Made by a program: the position numbers and the translations under genes
Source: DMER64 sp964542305
Lineage (GTDB): Bacteria; Bacteroidota; Bacteroidia; Bacteroidales; UBA932
NCBI GenBank assembly: GCA_964542305.1
Contig: CAZITX010000007.1
Span: 27,052-91,051, forward strand
Length of the DNA stretch: 64,000 nucleotides
Direction of reading: 5' to 3'
Part shown: positions 44,911 through 52,928 of the stretch, one piece after another
Layout of the letters: each line of letters starts with the position of its first letter
Position numbering within the stretch: the stretch's first letter is position 1
Notes under the pieces: generated by a model
What the model saw: the letters and a program-made list of their open reading frames with translations, nothing else
What the model was told of the DNA's origin: nothing
The model's database searches: none

Positions 44911-46755
44911 ATGAAAAACAAAGGCACTATAGGGGTAACCACCCAGGACATTTTTCCTATCATTAAGAAGTTTTTGTATTCAGACCATGAGATCTTTCTC
45001 AGGGAATTGATATCCAATGCAGTAGATGCAACACAAAAAGTCAAGGCGCTGGCTGCCAAAGGCGATATCAAAGGTGAATTGGGCGATCTGACCATAAGGG
45101 TCAGCGCTGATCCGGCAAAAAAGACGATAACCGTTTCGGACAAAGGTATAGGCATGACGGACGATGAAGTGGACAAATACATCAACCAGATTGCATTTTC
45201 CAGTGCCGGTGAATTTTTAGAGAAATACAAAGACCAGGCAAACAACATCATAGGTCATTTTGGATTGGGCTTCTATTCAAGTTTCATGGTGGCTAAAAAG
45301 GTGGAGATCATCACAAAATCATGGCAGGAAGGGGCACAAGCTGTCAAATGGACTTGTAAAGGAACCCCTGAATATACCCTGGAACCGACTGATAAAGAAG
45401 ACAGGGGGACCGACATTGTGCTGCATCTCTATGCCGAACATGAATCTTACGCACAGGAAAGCCAGATAGAAACGTTGCTTCATAAATACTGCAGTTTCCT
45501 TCCGGTAGAAATCGCTTTCGGCAAGGAAAAAGAATGGAAAGACGGCAAAGAGGTCGTTCTTGACAAGGATAAGATCATCAATGACGTCAATCCCCTGTGG
45601 ACCCGTAAGCCCACCGATCTGAAGGAGGAAGATTACAAAGCTTTTTACAGTAAATTATACCCGATGGCAGAAGATCCGCTTTTCTGGATCCATCTGAATG
45701 TAGACTACCCCTTCAAACTTACGGGAGTCTTATATTTTCCCAAGATCAAGGACAAGCTGGAAGTAACGCGGAATAAGATACAATTGTATTGCAACCAGGT
45801 CTTTGTGACCGACAACGTTGAACACATTGTACCTGATTTCCTGACTCTTTTGCACGGTGTGATCGATTCTCCGGACATTCCCCTAAACGTATCCAGGAGT
45901 TACCTGCAAAGTGATTCCAACGTCAAAAAGATATCAAACCACATCACCAGAAAGGTGGCGGATCGACTGGAAGAAATTTTCAAAAACGACAGGCCTTCCC
46001 TGGAAGAAAAATGGGACAACCTGAAACTCTTCATAGAATACGGAATGTTGACGGAAGATAAATTTTACGACCGGGCCCAAAAATTTGCCCTGCTAAAGAA
46101 TACAGACGGGAAATACCTGAGCTTTGACGAATACCAGACACTCATTGAACCCAACCAAAAGGACAAGGACAACAAACTGGTATACCTGTACGCTACCAAT
46201 ACAGAAGAACAATACGCCTATATAAGTGCCGCTAAAGAAAAAGGTTACGACGTACTGCTCCTGGATTCTCCCCTGTGTGCCCACTTTGTCAACCTGCTGG
46301 AATCAAAAATGAAAGACGTACGCTTTGTGCGTGTGGATTCTGACACCCCTGAAAAACTGATTCCCAAAGAAGAACTGTCCAAACCGGACATGAGTGAAGA
46401 TGAAGAAAAAGAACTTAGTGAAGCCTTCCAGGAAGTACTGCCAAAAGACATAACCTTTACTGTCAATTTTGAAAATATGGGCGCACAACAAAATCCGGTG
46501 ATCATCACCCAGGGAGAATGGATGCGCCGTTACCGGGAAATGTCAGCCCTGGGAGGAGGTATGAATTTCATGGGCTCCATGCCCGAGTCTTATTCACTGG
46601 TAGTCAATTTTGAACATCCATTAATACAGAAGATCCGGGAATCAAAAGACAAGAAACTTATAAGCCAGGTTTGTGACCTTGCACTGCTGGCCAACAACCT
46701 GCTAAAAGGCGAATCCCTGAATGCGTTCTTGAAAAGGAGTGTAGACTTATTGTAA
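44911..46755 (+). CDS. htpG: Hsp90-family chaperone HtpG
   Basis: I start at the ATG at 44911 (MKNKGTIG, 614 residues), preceded by AAGG 7 bp upstream. The GHKL ATPase domain has FLRELISNAVDAT (ATP-magnesium Asn), DKGIGMT and IGHFGLGFYS (lid). The middle domain carries DIPLNVSRSYLQ with the catalytic-loop arginine. The length is near the 624 of E. coli HtpG, with all three domains present. It is a cytosolic ATP-driven chaperone. The last 9 bp overlap the convergent aldehyde oxidoreductase gene. Confidence 0.96.
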   Translation: MKNKGTIGVTTQDIFPIIKKFLYSDHEIFLRELISNAVDATQKVKALAAKGDIKGELGDLTIRVSADPAKKTITVSDKGIGMTDDEVDKYINQIAFSSAGEFLEKYKDQANNIIGHFGLGFYSSFMVAKKVEIITKSWQEGAQAVKWTCKGTPEYTLEPTDKEDRGTDIVLHLYAEHESYAQESQIETLLHKYCSFLPVEIAFGKEKEWKDGKEVVLDKDKIINDVNPLWTRKPTDLKEEDYKAFYSKLYPMAEDPLFWIHLNVDYPFKLTGVLYFPKIKDKLEVTRNKIQLYCNQVFVTDNVEHIVPDFLTLLHGVIDSPDIPLNVSRSYLQSDSNVKKISNHITRKVADRLEEIFKNDRPSLEEKWDNLKLFIEYGMLTEDKFYDRAQKFALLKNTDGKYLSFDEYQTLIEPNQKDKDNKLVYLYATNTEEQYAYISAAKEKGYDVLLLDSPLCAHFVNLLESKMKDVRFVRVDSDTPEKLIPKEELSKPDMSEDEEKELSEAFQEVLPKDITFTVNFENMGAQQNPVIITQGEWMRRYREMSALGGGMNFMGSMPESYSLVVNFEHPLIQKIRESKDKKLISQVCDLALLANNLLKGESLNAFLKRSVDLL

Positions 46756-48897
46756 CGGTTTAACCACTTCTAAAAGTTCCGGAAGATCCATCCCAATTTC
46801 CTGAAGAAATTCAATGCGAGGAACCCCGTTAGCATTCCATCCCCTGCGTTTGTAAACAGAATCCAGAAGGCTTTCGTACCTGTCTTCCCTGAATTTGCGT
46901 AGCACACGGCGTTTTTCGTCCAGGCTCATGGTCTGGGGATCAACGCCTGCTTCTTCTTTCAATTGCTTGTCGTAACGCTCCTGCCTGGACAGGTATTCCT
47001 CTTCGGTTACCGGACCGCAGGCACGGTAAGGCTGTGCATCGTCCTTACGAAGGCCGTATCCCATCCTGATATTGAATATCCGCTGAAAATTGTATACCCT
47101 TTCCGACATACGTATCATTTCTTCCTTGTCAAAATCCCGGCCCGTAACCGCTTTGAATACGGTCACGTAATTGTCCACATGTTCGGGGACTTTTGCCGGT
47201 TCATCGGTTTGTGCATTATCGGCAGGTTCAATGTCGTTCCAGCACAATTTGCAGAATCCTGCCAGGCCAAACCAGGTTCGGAACATAGGAAAGTAATGGA
47301 GCGCTTCTGCCTTATCCTCAAAGGTTGGGATCTGGTTGTTGATCATATCCATAAAGATAAGCCATGCTTCATCGTGCTGGGGCCCTTTGTTTGTCATGGC
47401 ATAACCGCCTTGCTGGGCAAGTGATTCCTTGGATATGTACATGGAATACTCCATGCCTTTGTTCTCCATGGCAATGTCTTTGAGAAAACCCGGATCACCC
47501 CACCCTTTTTCAATGAACAATTCTTTCATCTTACGTACACCCAGTCCGGCAATCAGTCCAAAGCCCTCACCACGCGCCAGCTGGTGCATACATTCCAGGG
47601 CTGCAGGAGCATTTCCCCAGGTCATTTCCAGTCCTCCGGTACGTTCTTTATTAAGTATGCCGTTTTCCCAGCATTCCATAATAAAAGCAATAATATTTCC
47701 CCAGGAAATGGTACAGATCCCGTAAGTATCGCAGTAAAAATTTTGTTCGGCCACATACAAGGGATCAAAAATGGCCAGGTTGGATCCCAGGGCAGCTGCC
47801 GTTTCGTACTCGGGTCCGTCTACCAGGACCTTGGATCCCTTGTAAGGACCTGTCCGCAACTCAAAATCATCTATCCCTTTGGAACACATCATGGTACAAC
47901 CCAGCCAGCATCCGTCCGGAATGCCCTGTGAAAAATGTTTTTTCCACACCTCCATATCAATTTTATGGCAATCCTTATGGTCTCCGTATTTGAAATTCAT
48001 CACCGGAAGCAGGTCGTATTTTTCCATTACCCCCATCAGGTGAGCCGTACCCACTTTACGCATCTGGCATTGGATATCATCCATCTCGTTCATTTCCTTA
48101 TTGAAACGTTTTCCTCTCTCCAGGATAGCCGGCAAATCCACTACATTGTTCAGTTTGCCGGAGACTTTGGGCACCTTGGCCACAATGGCACGTACGTTCT
48201 TATGACGCATCAAGGTTCCCAGACCGCCCCTTCCTGCCTGTTTCAGCCGGATCTTTTTCCGCTTGACATCATAAAACGAAAAATTCAACATGCCCACCAG
48301 CGAGTGGTCAGCTGCCTGACCTGTAGATACAACCGAAACGTTTAGTTTATCGCTTTCGTTGTCAGAAAACATCTCATGCAATTCTTCTGCCAGCAGGTGC
48401 GAGTCTATATGCATACCTTGTGGGGGAGCAAAAAATTCCACTTCATGGTCTACCCCGTTAATGTACACGATCACTTCCTGTGAAGCGATACCCTGCACTT
48501 CCAGGGCATCGAACCCGGCAAACTTCAGGTGAGGCCCAAAATGTCCTCCCACATTGGAATCCACCACCCTTTCCGTAAGCGGTGACAAACCCACACAAAT
48601 ACTTTTTCCGGATCCTGCGTATTGAGTGATCCCGCATACCGGCCCTCCGGAAATAACGATCTCGTTTTCAGGATCGGTCCATTTGGTCTGCGGAGTCACT
48701 GCATCCCATAGCATTCTGAGCCCGTATCCTTTTCCTCCCACAAATCTTTCCTTCACTTCCGGATCTACAGGGCGCACTTCAATTGAAAATGTATCCAGAT
48801 TTACATACAGGCTCTGGTCTGAATACCCTTTATCAAGCGCTTTCCACTGGTAAGGGATTCTGGCCAGCACTTTCCGGTTGCCAATGATTGCATTCAT
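46747..48897 (-). CDS. Tungsten-type aldehyde:ferredoxin oxidoreductase
   Basis: The 716-residue protein belongs to the AOR family, which oxidises aldehydes to acids with ferredoxin, using a tungsten bis-pyranopterin and a [4Fe-4S] cluster. The N-terminal domain has ERFVGGKGYGLRMLW and ISGGPVCG. The cluster cysteines are in CWLGCTMMC (about residue 330), with a distal Cys in FCKLCWND (about 570); GPEYETAAALGSN is the usual cofactor-contact segment. At 716 residues it is longer than the ~605 of archaeal AOR, owing partly to extra sequence near both ends. Diverges from cofactor genes. Which aldehyde it uses is unknown. Confidence 0.9.
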   Translation of the reverse strand: MNAIIGNRKVLARIPYQWKALDKGYSDQSLYVNLDTFSIEVRPVDPEVKERFVGGKGYGLRMLWDAVTPQTKWTDPENEIVISGGPVCGITQYAGSGKSICVGLSPLTERVVDSNVGGHFGPHLKFAGFDALEVQGIASQEVIVYINGVDHEVEFFAPPQGMHIDSHLLAEELHEMFSDNESDKLNVSVVSTGQAADHSLVGMLNFSFYDVKRKKIRLKQAGRGGLGTLMRHKNVRAIVAKVPKVSGKLNNVVDLPAILERGKRFNKEMNEMDDIQCQMRKVGTAHLMGVMEKYDLLPVMNFKYGDHKDCHKIDMEVWKKHFSQGIPDGCWLGCTMMCSKGIDDFELRTGPYKGSKVLVDGPEYETAAALGSNLAIFDPLYVAEQNFYCDTYGICTISWGNIIAFIMECWENGILNKERTGGLEMTWGNAPAALECMHQLARGEGFGLIAGLGVRKMKELFIEKGWGDPGFLKDIAMENKGMEYSMYISKESLAQQGGYAMTNKGPQHDEAWLIFMDMINNQIPTFEDKAEALHYFPMFRTWFGLAGFCKLCWNDIEPADNAQTDEPAKVPEHVDNYVTVFKAVTGRDFDKEEMIRMSERVYNFQRIFNIRMGYGLRKDDAQPYRACGPVTEEEYLSRQERYDKQLKEEAGVDPQTMSLDEKRRVLRKFREDRYESLLDSVYKRRGWNANGVPRIEFLQEIGMDLPELLEVVKPLQ

Positions 48898-48914
48898 AAA
48901 CGGTGTTTTAGTTG

Positions 48915-48922
48915 TATATTTG
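48915..48922 (+). promoter_or_regulatory. Candidate -7 box for the ThiF-like/cofactor genes
   Basis: TATATTTG fits TAnnTTTG and ends 19 bp before the ATG at 48942. Confidence 0.5.
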
Positions 48923-48927
48923 CATTA

Positions 48928-48935
48928 CAAAAATA
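48928..48935 (-). promoter_or_regulatory. Candidate -7 box for the aldehyde oxidoreductase
   Basis: Minus-strand TATTTTTG fits TAnnTTTG, 30 bp before the ATG at 48897. It lies downstream of the plus-strand box, so the two transcripts would overlap head-on. Confidence 0.5.
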
Positions 48936-48941
48936 GCCAAA

Positions 48942-49532
48942 ATGACCGTTATACAAAATATTACATCACACCTTAGCGTAAAAAAAGCAGGTATAGCCGG
49001 AGCAGGAGGTCTGGGTTCCAACGTAGCCGCTGCCCTGGTCAGAAGCGGTGTAGGTCATATTGTCATTGCAGATTACGATGCGGTAACGGAATCCAACCTC
49101 AATCGCCAGTTCTATTTTGAAGATCAGGTGGGGCGGTTGAAGGTGGAAGCACTCAGGGAAAACCTGCTGCGCATAAACAGCCGGACAAATGTGGAAGCCC
49201 GTTCTTGCAAAATAACAGCCCGCAACGCCCAATCTCTTTTTAATTCCTGCGACGTGGTAATTGAAGCTTTGGACAGTGCCAAAGAAAAAAAATGGTTTGC
49301 CGAGTGGATGATTGCGCATTTTCCATTCAAACCTCTGATCATGGGGTCCGGAATGGCCGGGTACGGCAGCCCGGAAACCCTGCGTGTACAAAGATCCGGA
49401 AATTTGTATATTTGCGGTGATCAAAAAGAAACCGATGAAAAACTTGTACCTTTACTCGCCCCGCGGGTGATCATGGTTGCCATGATGCAGGCCAACCTGG
49501 CCCTGCAACTTTTATTAAAGGAAAAACCGTAA
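48942..49532 (+). CDS. ThiF/MoeB-family adenylyltransferase for a sulfur carrier
   Basis: I start at the ATG at 48942 (MTVIQN, 196 residues). The nucleotide motif GAGGLGSNVAAAL (about residue 20) and ESNLNRQFYF (about 46) are those of E1-like enzymes that adenylate the C-terminal glycine of ThiS or MoaD. The zinc-binding CxxC pairs of MoeB are absent, so it resembles the short ThiF type. The next gene, 8 bp on, encodes a small protein ending in Gly-Gly, a fitting substrate. Given the neighbours I favour a role in molybdopterin/tungstopterin sulfuration, but thiamin synthesis is not excluded. Confidence 0.82.
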   Translation: MTVIQNITSHLSVKKAGIAGAGGLGSNVAAALVRSGVGHIVIADYDAVTESNLNRQFYFEDQVGRLKVEALRENLLRINSRTNVEARSCKITARNAQSLFNSCDVVIEALDSAKEKKWFAEWMIAHFPFKPLIMGSGMAGYGSPETLRVQRSGNLYICGDQKETDEKLVPLLAPRVIMVAMMQANLALQLLLKEKP

Positions 49533-49540
49533 CAAGACAG

Positions 49541-49744
49541 ATGATCATAACTCTGAATAACCGTAAAGAAACCTTTTCGCAACAAGAAATGAGCATTACC
49601 CGGATCATGGACCAGAAATCGTTCCATTTTAAAATGCTTATAGTGAAGCTTAACGGCATACTCATCCCCAGGGAATCCTGGCCCCTGACCGTTGTGCGGG
49701 ACGGAGATCGCCTGGATATCATACATCTTGTAAGTGGAGGTTGA
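49541..49744 (+). CDS. ThiS/MoaD-like sulfur carrier protein ending in Gly-Gly
   Basis: This 67-residue protein has the ubiquitin-like pattern of sulfur carriers: a VKLNGILIPRESW strand-turn in the middle, VVRDGDRLDIIHLV and a C-terminal SGG. The end glycine would be adenylated by the ThiF-like protein and thiolated. Sequence is closer to ThiS than to MoaD in length, but it sits among tungsten cofactor genes with no thiazole synthase nearby. Confidence 0.85.
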   Translation: MIITLNNRKETFSQQEMSITRIMDQKSFHFKMLIVKLNGILIPRESWPLTVVRDGDRLDIIHLVSGG

Positions 49745-49764
49745 ACCGGATAAATACAATAATT

Positions 49765-50844
49765 ATGACAATAAAACCATATCGTTTCCTTACCCTGTTG
49801 GCTGTCTTGTTATCCTGCAGCCTCATCACTTCCTGCATTTCCCTTGACCTGGATGCCATTAGCGGATCCACACTGATATGGAATTCCGGGTCCAACAATT
49901 ATTTCAACAGGGAGGCTTACACAACCCTTCCCGGCCCCAAAAAGATGTTGATAGACGGAGAAGTTGAAGAAACAAAAGAGATCAAACTTTCACGTTTCCC
50001 GCTCAGGACCGTTACCGTAAAAGAAGCCGTTTACTGTCCCTCGGGTGATTCCATCGCATTCAAAGGAGCTTTCCGTTACGACGGGTATGCATTGTGTGAT
50101 ATTTTGAGTGCCTTGAAAGTGAACAAAGCCAGCAAAGAAGATTTCTGGCCCCCGGTGGATATTTACATCGAAGTGAGAAACGACCGGGGTGATATGGCCG
50201 TTTTTTCCTGGGGAGAAATTTTCTACTCGGCAAATCCCTACGGCATTGTCATTGCCAAAAGGGTAACCCGTGTCATTCCGGGCAAAACGGGAGAATTGTG
50301 GGAATTACCCAACCAGACACAGCTGGTAGTGGAATCGGATTTGATCTCTGAAAGAAACATCAAATCCCCCTCGCGGATCACCATCAGGTCTCTGAAAGGC
50401 AATTATATAGTAAACCGCGATCCCATTGTTTTGGAGAATGATCCGGGCAGGCTCGCTGTAATGTCTTCCCTGCAGGACACCCTGACCGTAATAACGGACC
50501 TGCCCCAAGACCTGCCCCTGATCAGCCACACCACCCTGTTTTACGGAAACAGCACGGGATACAAAAGAGTCCGGGAATTCCGGGGCCTTCAGATCAACCG
50601 CGTACTTGTCCCCTGGTTCCCCTCGGATGATTACCCTTCCATACGTTCCGGAATGCTGAGCGTAGCCGGGGTGGACGGATACCGGGCTGCCTTTTCCCTT
50701 GCCGAGTTGATCAACCGCAACGACCACCGGGACCCCCTTCTGGTTAAGGAAGGCAATTCTTTTACCATTTATGCGGCCGGAGATGCTTTTGCCGACCGGT
50801 GCATAAAAGGACTTAGTGAAATAAGGTTGGAAAATCCTTGGTAA
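49765..50844 (+). CDS. Lipoprotein of unknown function, possibly with a sulfite-oxidase-like pterin-binding fold
   Basis: I start at the ATG at 49765 (359 residues), which gives a lipoprotein signal with LITSC near residue 26; the TTG at 49741 overlaps the previous stop. The order LIDGEVEETKEIKL, then AVYCPSGDSIAFKGAFRYDG, then YALCDILSALKV is reminiscent of the molybdopterin-binding SUOX fold, and a similar strand pattern (DGYRAAFSLAELI) recurs near the C-terminus. I am not sure of this fold. The gene lies 4 bp before the tungstate-binding protein gene, so a link to oxyanion or cofactor handling outside the inner membrane is likely. It may instead bind the metal or a partner protein. Confidence 0.6.
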   Translation: MTIKPYRFLTLLAVLLSCSLITSCISLDLDAISGSTLIWNSGSNNYFNREAYTTLPGPKKMLIDGEVEETKEIKLSRFPLRTVTVKEAVYCPSGDSIAFKGAFRYDGYALCDILSALKVNKASKEDFWPPVDIYIEVRNDRGDMAVFSWGEIFYSANPYGIVIAKRVTRVIPGKTGELWELPNQTQLVVESDLISERNIKSPSRITIRSLKGNYIVNRDPIVLENDPGRLAVMSSLQDTLTVITDLPQDLPLISHTTLFYGNSTGYKRVREFRGLQINRVLVPWFPSDDYPSIRSGMLSVAGVDGYRAAFSLAELINRNDHRDPLLVKEGNSFTIYAAGDAFADRCIKGLSEIRLENPW

Positions 50845-50848
50845 CATT

Positions 50849-51742
50849 ATGAAGAAGATCATTCCCATTATCCTGGTTCCCCTGCTGTTTTCTTTGATAT
50901 CTTGTGGATATTCACGCAAAGAGAACCGTTTGGTGGTATTTCATGCCGGCAGCCTTTCCCTGCCCATGAAAGCCCTGGCAGACAGTTTTTCCGTGATGCA
51001 TCCAAAAACAGAATTCCGTATGGAAGCAGCAGGAAGTGTGGATTGTGCACGCAAGATCACGGAACTGGGACGTTCCTGCGATATCCTGGCATCTGCTGAT
51101 TACCAGGTTATTGAAAAATTACTCATCCCCGAACATGCATACATGAACCAGGCTTTTGCCGTGAACAGCATGGTCATTGCCTATACGTCGGAATCCTGCC
51201 GCGCTGATGAGATCAACAACGTGAACTGGCCGGAGATATTGCTCTCTCCGGACGTATTTTACGGCCGTTCAGATCCGAACACTGATCCCTGCGGGTACCG
51301 CTCTGTACTTATGTTGCAACTGGCAGAAGACCATTACAGGGAAAAATCCGGGACGCGGACTTTCAAGGTATCAGATTTTACAGAAAAGGACCGGCGTTTT
51401 ATCCGGCCAAAAGAAGTAGATCTGCTGGCGTTATTGGCAAACCACTCCATTGATTACATATTCATTTACAAGTCAGTAGCCATGCAACACGGCCTTCGCT
51501 TCCTGGAATTGCCCCCGGAAATCAACCTTGGGGACAGCACCATGGCAGACTTCTATGCCCGGGCACAATTAAAAATCAGGGGAAGCAGCCCCGGGGACTC
51601 CGTCCTGGTAAAAGGAACCCCCATTACTTACAGCTTCACCATACCCCACAATGCAGAAAATCCCGAACTGGCTAAAAAATTTGCAGCTTTTTTAACAGAC
51701 CCCCACGGAGGCCAAAAGATCCTTCGTTCAATGGGGCAGTAA
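50849..51742 (+). CDS. wtpA: Tungstate/molybdate ABC transporter substrate-binding lipoprotein (WtpA type)
   Basis: The 297-residue protein has a lipoprotein signal (LISC, Cys near residue 19) and the features of the WtpA group: LVVFHAGSLSLPMKAL at the start of the mature part with the HAGSL oxyanion loop, EAAGSVDCARKI, and RSDPNTDPCGYRSVLMLQLA, a signature of WtpA/ModA-like proteins. It binds tungstate or molybdate in the periplasm. Its permease and ATPase genes are not downstream but on the other strand at 52996-54415, beyond a repeat-filled gap. The metal preference is inferred from the adjoining AOR gene. Confidence 0.88.
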   Translation: MKKIIPIILVPLLFSLISCGYSRKENRLVVFHAGSLSLPMKALADSFSVMHPKTEFRMEAAGSVDCARKITELGRSCDILASADYQVIEKLLIPEHAYMNQAFAVNSMVIAYTSESCRADEINNVNWPEILLSPDVFYGRSDPNTDPCGYRSVLMLQLAEDHYREKSGTRTFKVSDFTEKDRRFIRPKEVDLLALLANHSIDYIFIYKSVAMQHGLRFLELPPEINLGDSTMADFYARAQLKIRGSSPGDSVLVKGTPITYSFTIPHNAENPELAKKFAAFLTDPHGGQKILRSMGQ

Positions 51743-51761
51743 CAACAGCCGCTGCCAATTA

Positions 51762-51806
51762 GGTCGCTACCACTTCGGTCGCTGCCACTTCGGTCGCTGC
51801 TACCAC
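51762..51806 (+). repeat. Three 15-bp tandem repeats
   Basis: GGTCGCTACCACTTC, GGTCGCTGCCACTTC and GGTCGCTGCTACCAC run in direct series; the last leads into block A. Confidence 0.85.
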
Positions 51807-51965
51807 ATAATCGGGAAGCTTTTTTCTTTTGCCGAGGCGCTCCATGCTCTTGCTGACTGCTGGCGTCGCTGTCACCACAAAAACGGGATGCTTTTTCTTT
51901 TTGCCGAGGCTTCCCTTATCTTGTGGTGGCAGCGACTTTACGACTGAAACAGTTCCTGCCAGCAG
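51793..51965 (+). repeat. Block A: two 72-bp units with a terminal hairpin
   Basis: Units lie at 51793-51864 and 51865-51936, followed by a tail ending CCTGCCAGCAG. The second unit folds: bases from 51865 pair with those up to 51936 (GTCGCTG against CAGCGAC, CCACAA against TTGTGG) around a T-rich loop; a few mismatches are present. Block A is a diverged copy of block B. Confidence 0.85.
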
Positions 51966-52002
51966 CATTGCATGCCAACAGCAACCTTGTAGATTGATTT
52001 TC

Positions 52003-52102
52003 GGGAGGTGGTAAGTAACGGCTATGTTATGAAATTTTTCAAACCATTGATTATGTGTTCATTAGACACGTTCGATGATTTTTGACTACTTACCACCCTC
52101 CC
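52003..52102 (+). repeat. Inverted-end element 1 (100 bp)
   Basis: GGGAGGTGGTAAGTA at 52003-52017 is matched by the reverse complement at 52087-52102 (one extra base). The interior of about 69 bp is AT-rich and unlike that of element 2. Confidence 0.85.
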
Positions 52103-52133
52103 CTGTTTTTGCGGTTTTTCGGTAATTTTGGGG

Positions 52134-52230
52134 GGAGGTGGTAAGTAACAACTCTATTATATAATTACATAATCTTCTATTCTATTGTGTGTTACAAGAA
52201 TTTTCACTTTTTCGGTTACTTACCACCTCC
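52134..52230 (+). repeat. Inverted-end element 2 (97 bp)
   Basis: GGAGGTGGTAAGTAAC at 52134-52149 and GTTACTTACCACCTCC at 52215-52230 are perfect 16-bp complements around a 65-bp AT-rich interior. Same end sequence as element 1, 31 bp away. Confidence 0.9.
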
Positions 52231-52328
52231 GGTTATCATTTAAAATATACCACCTTTGCGCGGGCTCCCACCCGTGTTTTCAATGGAAAGTACAGCTGAA
52301 AACAGGTCACCAGGTTATTGCCATGTCG

Positions 52329-52573
52329 ATCGCTGTCACCACATGAGCGGGAAGCTTTTTCTTTTTGCCGAGGCGCTCCATGCTCTTGCTTCCCGCTGGC
52401 GTCGCTGTCACCACAAGAACGGGAAGCTTTTTCTTTTTGCCGAGGCGCTCCATGCTCTTGCTTCCCGCTGGCGTCGCTGTCACCACAAGAACGGGAAGCT
52501 TTTTCTTTTTGCCGAGGCTTCCCTTATCTTGTGGTGGCAGCGACTTCACAACTGAAACAGTACCTGCCAGCAG
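52329..52573 (+). repeat. Block B: three 72-bp units with a terminal hairpin
   Basis: Units lie at 52329-52400, 52401-52472 and 52473-52544, the second and third starting identically (GTCGCTGTCACCACAAGAAC). The last unit differs in its second half so that 52473-52499 pairs with 52517-52544, giving a stem of about 25 bp around a 17-nt loop (52500-52516). The tail to 52573 repeats that of block A. Confidence 0.9.
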
Positions 52574-52621
52574 ATTGCCCCTACCAGTATACCGCTGCCA
52601 AGTCTGGTTACTGCTAACAGG

Positions 52622-52692
52622 TTACTACCACTGCAAACCTCCGGGAGCCTCGGCAAGAAACAAAAGCTCCCGATGGTTTGCAGTGGCAGTAA
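52622..52692 (+). repeat. Long hairpin with the same 17-nt loop on a different stem
   Basis: Bases 52628-52648 pair with 52666-52686 with two mismatches (outer part CCACTGCAAACC, inner part CGGGAGC), and TTACT/AGTAA extends the stem outward past one mismatch. The loop 52649-52665, CTCGGCAAGAAACAAAA, closely matches the minus-strand loops of blocks A and B. Confidence 0.88.
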
Positions 52693-52928
52693 AATCAGAA
52701 GTGCACGGTAGTTTGAAATGGCAGTAACATCAAGGCCACCCAATGGATTGTAGAGGCAGTTATGTCAGAAGTGCATGGTAGTTTGTAGTGGCAGTAAAAT
52801 CAAGGCCATCCGATGAATTGTAGAGGCAGTCACGTCAGAAGTGCATGGTAGTTTGTAATGGCAGTAATATCAAGACCGCACAATGGATTTTAGAGGCTGT
52901 AACATGAAAAGTAAACGGTGGTTTATAT
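52684..52928 (+). repeat. Seven-unit array with exact 35-bp period and two alternating unit types
   Basis: Units start at 52684, 52719, 52754, 52789, 52824, 52859 and 52894. Each opens with [TA]GGCAGT and ATCA/GTCA follows. Odd units then read AGAAGTGCAYGGTAGTTTG, even units AGGCCAYCCRATGRATTG or close variants. The seventh is decayed; an eighth may begin at 52935 after a 6-bp shift. Confidence 0.88.

Noticed and set aside
52003..52230. Possible invertible promoter segments
   Set aside because: The inverted ends would allow it, but neither core has a clear TAnnTTTG box, both flanking genes point toward the region, and no invertase gene is near. Inversion itself is left open in the findings.
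52256..52727. Overlapping open reading frames of about 80-120 codons in several frames across block B and the hairpin
   Set aside because: The 72-bp unit is a codon multiple and has no stops in several frames, so long frames arise automatically; translations are low in complexity, lack ribosome-binding sites and resemble nothing known.
52684..52928. Possible CRISPR array
   Set aside because: Every part of the 35-bp unit is repeated, with no unique spacers, and no cas genes are in the window.
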